This document shows positions 58,757 through 64,000 of a DNA stretch of 64,000 nt, one piece after another. This stretch comes from Hymenobacter metallicola (GTDB taxonomy: Bacteria > Bacteroidota > Bacteroidia > Cytophagales > Hymenobacteraceae). The notes beneath the pieces were generated by a model that saw only the letters and a list, made by a program, of their open reading frames with translations, searched no databases and was not told the origin of the DNA. Positions within the stretch are counted from its first letter, which is position 1; every line of letters begins with the position of its first letter. The stretch lies in contig NZ_SRMB01000003.1 of NCBI RefSeq assembly GCF_004745645.1, positions 434,001-498,000 of the forward strand, given 5' to 3'. Position numbers and translations under genes: made by a program.

Positions 58757-59986
58757 ATGAAAGACCTGCTGGCCAAATTCGAAAACAAACGCCCTGAAAT
58801 CGTTTTTGAGTGGAAAGATTCCGAGACGGAAGCCGAAGGCTGGGTTGTGATTAACTCCCTGCGCGGGGGTGCGGCCGGCGGCGGCACCCGCATGCGTAAA
58901 GGCCTGGACAAGCGCGAAGTAGAGAGTCTGGCCAAGACGATGGAAGTGAAGTTCACGGTATCGGGCCCGGCTATCGGCGGGGCCAAGTCGGGTATCAACT
59001 TCGATCCGCAGGACCCCCGCAAGCGCGGCGTGCTGGAGCGCTGGTACCGGGCCGTAATTCCGCTGCTGAAAAATTATTACGGCACCGGCGGCGACCTGAA
59101 CGTGGACGAGATTCACGACGTCATCCCGATTACGGAAGACTACGGCCTGTGGCATCCGCAGGAAGGCATTGTGAACGGCCACTACCGCGCCACCGAGCCC
59201 CAGAAGATCCAGAAGCTGGGCCAACTGCGCCAGGGCGTAATTAAGGTTATTGAAGATGCGGCCTTCACGCCCGAGCTGAGCCGCAAATACACCATTGCCG
59301 ACCTCATCACGGGCTACGGAGTGGCCGAAGCCGTGCGGCACTACTACGAGCTCTGGGGTGGCCGCGACGTGCGCGGCAAGCGCGCCATCATCCAGGGCTG
59401 GGGCAACGTCGGCGCGGCAGCGGCTTACTACCTGGCTACCCAGGGTGCCCGCATCACCGGCATCATCGACCGGGCCGGGGGGCTGCTCAAGCCCGAAGGC
59501 TTTTCCCTGGCCGAAATTCGCCAGCTCTTCCTCGACCGCAAAGGCAATGCCCTGACGGCGGACAATTTGTTGTCCTTCGAGGAAATCAATCAGCAGATCT
59601 GGACTTCGGGGGCGGAAATATTCATTCCGGCGGCGGCTTCCCGCCTCGTCACGCGCGACCAGGTGGAAAAAATGGCTCAGAGTGGACTGGAAGTTATCAG
59701 CAGCGGCGCCAACGTACCTTTTGCCGACCCGGAAATCTTCTTCGGCCCCACTGGCGAGTACGCCGACCAGCACGTGAGTGTGATTCCCGACTTCATTGCC
59801 AACTGCGGCATGGCCCGGGTGTTTGCCTACCTGATGGAAACCAACGCCGAAATCACCGACCAGGCCATTTTCGGCGACACCTCCCGCATTATTCGCCGGG
59901 CCCTGGAGCGCACCCGCCAGCAGGGCGACAGCACCACGGGCGTAGCCCAGAAGTCGTTTGAAATGGCGCTGCGGCAGTTAGTATAG
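58757..59986 (+). CDS. Glu/Leu/Phe/Val dehydrogenase, second divergent member
   Basis: A 409-residue NAD(P)-dependent amino-acid dehydrogenase. Visible are SLRGGAAGGGTRMRKGLDKREVESLAKTMEVKF, the catalytic region GPAIGGAKSGINFDPQDPRKRGVLERWY, TGGDLNVDEIHDVIPITEDYG, the Rossmann motif IIQGWGNVGAAAAYYLA and the C-terminal IPDFIANCGMARVFAYLM. It is quite different from the enzyme at 25093 and may use another substrate or direction. ATG 58757 (MKDLLAKFENKRPE) lies downstream of an exact -7 element; the ORF extends to 58694 without start support. Confidence 0.9.
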   Translation: MKDLLAKFENKRPEIVFEWKDSETEAEGWVVINSLRGGAAGGGTRMRKGLDKREVESLAKTMEVKFTVSGPAIGGAKSGINFDPQDPRKRGVLERWYRAVIPLLKNYYGTGGDLNVDEIHDVIPITEDYGLWHPQEGIVNGHYRATEPQKIQKLGQLRQGVIKVIEDAAFTPELSRKYTIADLITGYGVAEAVRHYYELWGGRDVRGKRAIIQGWGNVGAAAAYYLATQGARITGIIDRAGGLLKPEGFSLAEIRQLFLDRKGNALTADNLLSFEEINQQIWTSGAEIFIPAAASRLVTRDQVEKMAQSGLEVISSGANVPFADPEIFFGPTGEYADQHVSVIPDFIANCGMARVFAYLMETNAEITDQAIFGDTSRIIRRALERTRQQGDSTTGVAQKSFEMALRQLV

Positions 59987-60037
59987 TGTCTCGGGGGCGT
60001 TAGTACCTACACCCCAAGGCCAAGCTTATCCAAAGAA

Positions 60038-61183
60038 ATGACCATTCAAGAAATTCTGAACTTCCGTTTTCTGGGCAACAACGTTGGGGCTTACCTGACC
60101 TGCCTAGGCATTCTGCTGTTTGGCTACGCCTTCAAAACCCTGCTTTCCCGGCTGTTGTCCAAGCTGGTGTTCCGCTTTATCCGCCAGCGCACCGAAGGCG
60201 TGAGCGAGCTGCAGTTTCAGGCCCTGCTGATTCAGCCCGTTTCCATCGTGGTGTTCCTGGTCACGGTGTATCTGGCATTTCAGGTGCTCGATTATCCGGT
60301 GCACAGCTCCGAGCTAAAACACAACGACCCCTGGCCGCAGGTAGCCTTGTTTCGGCTCTATCAGCTGGGCATTATCTTCGGCATGGCCTGGATCCTGCTG
60401 CGCCTGGTCGATTTTCTGGAGCTGGTTTTCCGACGGCGGGCCGAATCCAGCGTGTCGCGCCTCAACGACCAGCTGATTCCCTTCGCCAAAGACCTGCTGA
60501 AAGTACTGGTCCTGACCTTCGCCTTTCTGGTTATGCTGGGCCGGGTGTTCGGCGTCAATGTCACGGCTCTGATTGGGGGCTTGGGCATCGGGGGCTTGGC
60601 CGTGGCCTTTGCCGCCAAGGAAAGCCTGGAAAACCTGATTGCCTCCTTTACCATTTTCCTCGACCGGCCCTTCGCCGTGGGCGACTTGGTGGAAGTAGGC
60701 GGAGTAACGGGCACCGTCGAAAAGGTCGGCTTCCGCAGTACCCGCCTGCGCACGGCCGAAAAAAGCTACGTCACGGTCCCCAACAAGTCCATGATTGACA
60801 AGCCCCTGGACAACCTGAGCCTGCGCACGGCCCGGCGCGTTACGTTCACGCTGGCCCTGAGCCACGCGACGACCAGTGAGCAGCTCCGCGGCATTGTGCA
60901 GGATGCCCAGCAAACCATTCAGGAGAACCCGATGACCAACAACGACGTGCAAATCAAATTCACGGCCCTCACGCCGGCGGCCAAGGAAGTCACGGTGCAG
61001 TACTTTGTTGAAACCACGAATTACGACGAGTACATGAACGTGAAGGAAGAGCTGAATTACCGGCTGGTGGAGCTGGTAGAAAAGCACGGTGGCTCATTTG
61101 CCAGCACCGGCACCACCATCGTGCAGGTCGGCAGCCCCGACCGGCTACGCGGCCTGCAATCAACTGAGCAGCCCGTTTTGTAA
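60038..61183 (+). CDS. MscS-family mechanosensitive channel
   Basis: A 381-residue inner-membrane channel protein that would release solutes on osmotic downshock. About four or five hydrophobic helices occupy residues 10-175. The pore helix and following beta domain show the family signature VNVTALIGGLGIGGLAVAFAAKESLENLIASFTIFLDRPFAVGDLVEVGGVTGTVEKVGFRSTRLRT, then VTVPNKSMIDKPLDNLSLR. The C-terminal alpha/beta domain ends near residue 365. It lies 51 bases after the dehydrogenase gene, and the two may form one transcript. A strong hairpin follows. Confidence 0.94.
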   Translation: MTIQEILNFRFLGNNVGAYLTCLGILLFGYAFKTLLSRLLSKLVFRFIRQRTEGVSELQFQALLIQPVSIVVFLVTVYLAFQVLDYPVHSSELKHNDPWPQVALFRLYQLGIIFGMAWILLRLVDFLELVFRRRAESSVSRLNDQLIPFAKDLLKVLVLTFAFLVMLGRVFGVNVTALIGGLGIGGLAVAFAAKESLENLIASFTIFLDRPFAVGDLVEVGGVTGTVEKVGFRSTRLRTAEKSYVTVPNKSMIDKPLDNLSLRTARRVTFTLALSHATTSEQLRGIVQDAQQTIQENPMTNNDVQIKFTALTPAAKEVTVQYFVETTNYDEYMNVKEELNYRLVELVEKHGGSFASTGTTIVQVGSPDRLRGLQSTEQPVL

Positions 61184-61205
61184 AAGCTGGCCTAGGCTTG
61201 CATAT

Positions 61206-61243
61206 GCAAAAAGCCCCGGCAATGTGTTGCCGGGGCTTTTTGC
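61206..61243. terminator. bidirectional terminator
   Basis: Perfect 17-base arms (GCAAAAAGCCCCGGCAA and its complement) with a TGTG loop, between convergent mscS and terB-like genes. Confidence 0.93.
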
Positions 61244-61260
61244 TTGTATATACGCGGCAC

Positions 61261-62175
61261 CTAGCGGCCGCCGAACAGGCCGCCGAGCAGGCTGCCCATA
61301 CCGCCACCACCGAGCAGGCCACCCAGGCCGCCGCCGCCCGCGCTGCGCGGAGCCGAGCCGGGCACGCCACCCAGGCCACCCAGGATAGAGGTCAACGAGC
61401 CCAGGCCGCCGCTACCGACGTGCGTACCCTGCTGGGGGTAGTTGCCTTGAGCTCCGCCGCCCATTACGCCGCTGAGCAGGCCACCACCGAGCAAGCCCCC
61501 GAGCAAACCGCCCATCGTGCCACTGCCGCCCATGGCACCGCCGAGCAGGCCGCCCATCGTGCCGCTACCGCCCAGTACGCTGCCCAGGCCGCCGCCCATA
61601 CCGCCCATGCCAGCCGAGCGGCCGCCCCGGTTCATCACGCCCGATATTACCATGGGCGCCACCACGCCCAGCAAGCCGGCCATCAGGGCCCCTTTTGGAA
61701 TGCCAACGCTGCTTAGCTTATCCGTAACGCCGCTGAGGAAACCCTGTTTAGCGGGGTCCTGCGGGTTATGCGGTACCGAAGCAGCCTGGTCAACCACACT
61801 TTCCAGGGCCTGGGTCTGCTGCTGGTTGATGCCCAGGTAGGCCGCCATCTTATTTACCATCTCCTCCTCTGTATTGGAGTAAGCCCCGTCGGCGCGGGCG
61901 AAGCTGATCAGGTCCGTAATAAGGGAAAAACGCAGGTCGCTGCCGCGCAGCGTATCCAGGTTGTGCTTGATACTTTCATTGGTAGCATCCTTGGCGGCGC
62001 TTAGCACCTGCTGGGTCGCCCCGCCGGAGAGGCCAGCCGACTGGGAAAGTTGCTGCAGGAATTCAACTTCCGCGGCTGAAGCTTCCCGGTCGGCGGAGGC
62101 CAGGCTGGCAATAACACTTAGATAAGCGGCTTTTTCTTGGTCAGAGTAATTCTGCAAAAGTTGGGTATCTTCCAT
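61261..62175 (-). CDS. TerB-like protein with Gly-rich C-terminal half
   Basis: A 304-residue protein. Residues of about 8-140 are a helical tellurite-resistance TerB-like domain (QEKAAYLSVIASLASADREASAAEVEFLQQL and LITDLISFARADGAYSNTEEEMVNKMA, two related helix-pair units with acidic loops). Residues 165-185 form a hydrophobic helix (ALMAGLLGVVAPMVISGVM). The rest is low-complexity Gly/Leu/Met/Ser (GGLLGGAMGGSGTMGGLLGG). The Gly-rich part suggests membrane interaction or assembly. The function is unknown and no ter operon is nearby. Confidence 0.83.
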   Translation of the reverse strand: MEDTQLLQNYSDQEKAAYLSVIASLASADREASAAEVEFLQQLSQSAGLSGGATQQVLSAAKDATNESIKHNLDTLRGSDLRFSLITDLISFARADGAYSNTEEEMVNKMAAYLGINQQQTQALESVVDQAASVPHNPQDPAKQGFLSGVTDKLSSVGIPKGALMAGLLGVVAPMVISGVMNRGGRSAGMGGMGGGLGSVLGGSGTMGGLLGGAMGGSGTMGGLLGGLLGGGLLSGVMGGGAQGNYPQQGTHVGSGGLGSLTSILGGLGGVPGSAPRSAGGGGLGGLLGGGGMGSLLGGLFGGR

Positions 62176-62448
62176 GGATAGAGGAGCAAAGGGTGAGAGA
62201 ATAAACCGAAAACCTTAACGTCATTCCTCTGATTAGGTTGAATAAGGGGTAACCACTCCCGCTCTCTACCTGCCGCCCAGCTAGAAGCTCAGCATTGTAT
62301 GCTTGTAACAGGCCTTACAGAAAATTCTGATTGTAAAACAGTTGGAAGGAACACGGGCAAACTCTGGTAATTTTCTGCTTGAAATTTCAGCAAAAGGGTT
62401 GCGTAATCGAAAACGACCTGCCATATTTGCATTCCCAAACGGGACCCC

Positions 62449-62523
62449 GGGAGATTAGCTCAGCTGGTTCAGAGCATCTGCCTTACAAGCAGAGGGTCAC
62501 TGGTTCGAACCCAGTATCTCCCA
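62449..62523 (+). tRNA. tRNA-Val (anticodon UAC), copy 1
   Basis: A complete cloverleaf: acceptor GGGAGAT/ATCTCCC, D stem GCTC/GAGC, anticodon stem TCTGC/GCAGA with loop CTTACAA (anticodon TAC), a 5-base variable loop and T arm ACTGG-TTCGAAC-CCAGT. The CCA end is not encoded (A then CTT). Confidence 0.96.
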
Positions 62524-62543
62524 CTTTTCTTGCATTACCCCTC

Positions 62544-62618
62544 GGGAGATTAGCTCAGCTGGTTCAGAGCATCTGCCTTACAAGCAGAGGGTCACTGGTT
62601 CGAACCCAGTATCTCCCA
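62544..62618 (+). tRNA. tRNA-Val (anticodon UAC), copy 2
   Basis: Identical to the first copy over all 75 bases, starting 20 bases after it. The discriminator A is followed by CCA (62619-62621). The two genes probably share one transcript ending in the hairpin at 62622. Confidence 0.96.
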
Positions 62619-62621
62619 CCA

Positions 62622-62659
62622 AAAAAAGCCACTTCGCAGTATTGCAGAGTGGCTTTTTT
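62622..62659. terminator. terminator after the tRNA-Val pair
   Basis: Arms AAAAAAGCCACT (62622-62633) and AGTGGCTTTTTT (62648-62659), with T and A tracts on either side; bidirectional between the tRNAs and the convergent membrane gene. Confidence 0.9.
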
Positions 62660-62691
62660 GTTATTTCCCCGTCTCTTCGCACTCGGGCCCT

Positions 62692-63960
62692 TTACTTGCT
62701 GCTGTCGCGCAGGCGCTGCCAGACGATGAGCGGATAGAGCAGCAAAGCCGGCTCGGCGAAATAGCGCCAACGGAAACCCACAAAAAAAACCAGGCTCAGG
62801 AGCCAGACGACCAGCAGTGGCGTGAGCAGCAACACGTCGGCCCGCCGGAAATACAGGCCCCGATACTGTACGAGCGTGAGCAGCACGGCCAGCAGGAAGG
62901 CCCCGTGCACGCTGGCAGTAACCGGGTTGTAGCCCGTGCGGGGAGCATCGGCAATAAAGTTTTCGGGGGAGAAAAACAGGAGGGTTTTGCGCAGCCAGAG
63001 CCTGGCTTCGGCCGTGGGATGGGCTCGAACCCACTGCTGGGCCAAAGCGGCCCGGGCGCGGCTTTCCTGGTACTGGTCGAGCGAATCGAGACGGGGAATA
63101 TGCGCCCGCACAAACTGGTCGAAGGCCCCGGCCGGCTCGTCCCAGTCGAACATGAACCGGCCCTGCGTGACGGAGTTGTGCCCCTGCAGCAGTTCGAAAC
63201 CGGCCTGATTGCTCAGCGTCCAGGCTCCGAACATTCGGTGGTTTTTCAGTAGGATAGGCGCGTGGGCGGCTACCAATAAGGCCAAGGTAAGCAGGGCCGT
63301 GCGCCAGGCCGAGAGCTGCAATGGCTTGCTCTGCCGTAGCGTTAAGGCCAGCCACGCGGCAAATAACACGCCGTAGACGGCCAGCAAATAACCACGCAAC
63401 AGGCAGGAGACAGTCACTGCCGCGGCTACCAGCAGCGTTTCACCCCGCTGCTGGGGTCGCCCGCTCTGCTGCCGCAACAGCTTATACACCACCCATATCA
63501 GCAGGGGCAGCGCCAGGTTTTCGTACCACATGTAGGCTCCGATGTAGTAGACGGCCGACGGATAGACAGCCCAGGCCAGCGCCCCAGCCCAGGCCCAGGG
63601 TGGGCTCACCCCAAAAAACAACAGCGTGCGGTGCAGATACAGAATCCCAAGTATGTAAGCCGCCACGCTCAAGCCATAGACCAGTAAGGTGAAGTAGTGC
63701 TTGGGCAACCCGGCTTGTTGCCAGCCGATATAGACAAAAACCGGAAAGCTGGCGTGGAAGGAGTCGGGGCGCAGTTGCTGCCGTACCGGGTCGAGGCTGA
63801 CGTAGCCCCGACCGGCCAGGTAATTGTCGGCAATACGGCCGTTGCGCCGCTCGTCGTAGTTCCACTCCAGACCCGGGTTCAAACTGAGCTGCAACACCAG
63901 CTTGAGCACAGCCAACACCAGGATTATCAGCCAGACGAAACGAGGAACGGAGCGTAGCAC
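62692..63960 (-). CDS. polytopic membrane protein, GT39/ArnT-like glycosyltransferase
   Basis: A 422-residue membrane protein with about ten hydrophobic helices. The first is FVWLIILVLAVLKLVLQLSL (residues 8-27), followed by a loop with acidic residues (GLEWNYDERRNGRIADNYLAGRGYVS) in the position where PMT/ArnT-type GT-C enzymes keep their catalytic Asp. Further landmarks are GILYLHRTLLFFG, ALAWAVYPSAVYYIGAYMWYENLALPLLIWVVYKLL and a C-terminal FRWRYFAEPALLLYPLIVWQRL. It would transfer sugar from a lipid carrier on the periplasmic side; donor and acceptor are unknown. Confidence 0.75.
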   Translation of the reverse strand: MLRSVPRFVWLIILVLAVLKLVLQLSLNPGLEWNYDERRNGRIADNYLAGRGYVSLDPVRQQLRPDSFHASFPVFVYIGWQQAGLPKHYFTLLVYGLSVAAYILGILYLHRTLLFFGVSPPWAWAGALAWAVYPSAVYYIGAYMWYENLALPLLIWVVYKLLRQQSGRPQQRGETLLVAAAVTVSCLLRGYLLAVYGVLFAAWLALTLRQSKPLQLSAWRTALLTLALLVAAHAPILLKNHRMFGAWTLSNQAGFELLQGHNSVTQGRFMFDWDEPAGAFDQFVRAHIPRLDSLDQYQESRARAALAQQWVRAHPTAEARLWLRKTLLFFSPENFIADAPRTGYNPVTASVHGAFLLAVLLTLVQYRGLYFRRADVLLLTPLLVVWLLSLVFFVGFRWRYFAEPALLLYPLIVWQRLRDSSK

Positions 63961-64000
63961 GGGGGCAAAGGTTAAACGCAGAAGAGGCGAAGCCGAAAGC

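Noticed and set aside
61198..61716. Ala/Thr/His-rich plus-strand ORF opposite the TerB-like gene
   Set aside because: It is the antisense of the Gly-rich repeats and overlaps the mscS terminator.

Overview
The window is typical chromosomal DNA of a G+C-rich member of the Bacteroidota, most like Hymenobacter or a close relative (Cytophagales). This rests on the gene families (archaeal-type ProS, a NfeD/FloA pair, an OmpA-PD40 protein, short-form Psd, secreted RHS proteins), on recurrent TAnnTTTG -7 promoter elements with few Shine-Dalgarno sites, and on many lipoproteins and Sec signal peptides. No phage, insertion sequence, rRNA or CRISPR array was seen.

Layout. 1-6.5 kb: a secreted-protein fragment, a Tyr/Gly-rich lipoprotein, proS, a small unknown, a DinB-fold protein, a Crp-family regulator and the nfeD-floA membrane-microdomain pair. 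6.5-14.9 kb: an OmpA/PD40 envelope protein, a likely outer-membrane barrel, a lipoprotein, an isopenicillin-N-synthase-like oxygenase, a chromate-family transporter and a CYTH protein. 15-21.3 kb: a six-gene minus-strand sugar-nucleotide operon (wbpD-like, UDP-HexNAc dehydrogenase, galE, rfbB, wbpP-like, rfbA) that feeds surface polysaccharide synthesis. 21.3-30.7 kb: prmC, ribD, a free-methionine-sulfoxide reductase, psd, glutamate dehydrogenase, cdsA, a CPBP protease, dusB and an EamA exporter. 30.8-42.9 kb: a beta-barrel, an LpxR-like lipid A deacylase, a secreted propeller, a giant DUF4011-type helicase-nuclease, an amino-acid permease, small unknowns and an esterase-TPR protein.

43-54 kb is the accessory part. 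An XRE/S24-like regulator is divergent from two consecutive very large secreted RHS/YD-repeat proteins. The second has plant-type leucine-rich repeats at its N-terminus and an RHS core. Beyond the core lies an A+T-rich C-terminal domain with L,D-transpeptidase (YkuD)-like motifs. The next gene overlaps it by four bases and encodes a small, A+T-rich probable lipoprotein. I read this as a polymorphic toxin predicted to act on peptidoglycan, with its periplasmic immunity protein; this is the most interesting locus in the window.

54-64 kb returns to housekeeping: a lipocalin/CrtC-like lipoprotein, a sensor kinase, hemA, an ArsR-type regulator, a second Glu/Leu/Phe/Val dehydrogenase, an MscS channel, a TerB-like Gly-rich protein, two tandem tRNA-Val(UAC) genes and a GT39-like membrane protein. 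Dispersed imperfect palindromes and REP-like repeats occur in several intergenic spaces.
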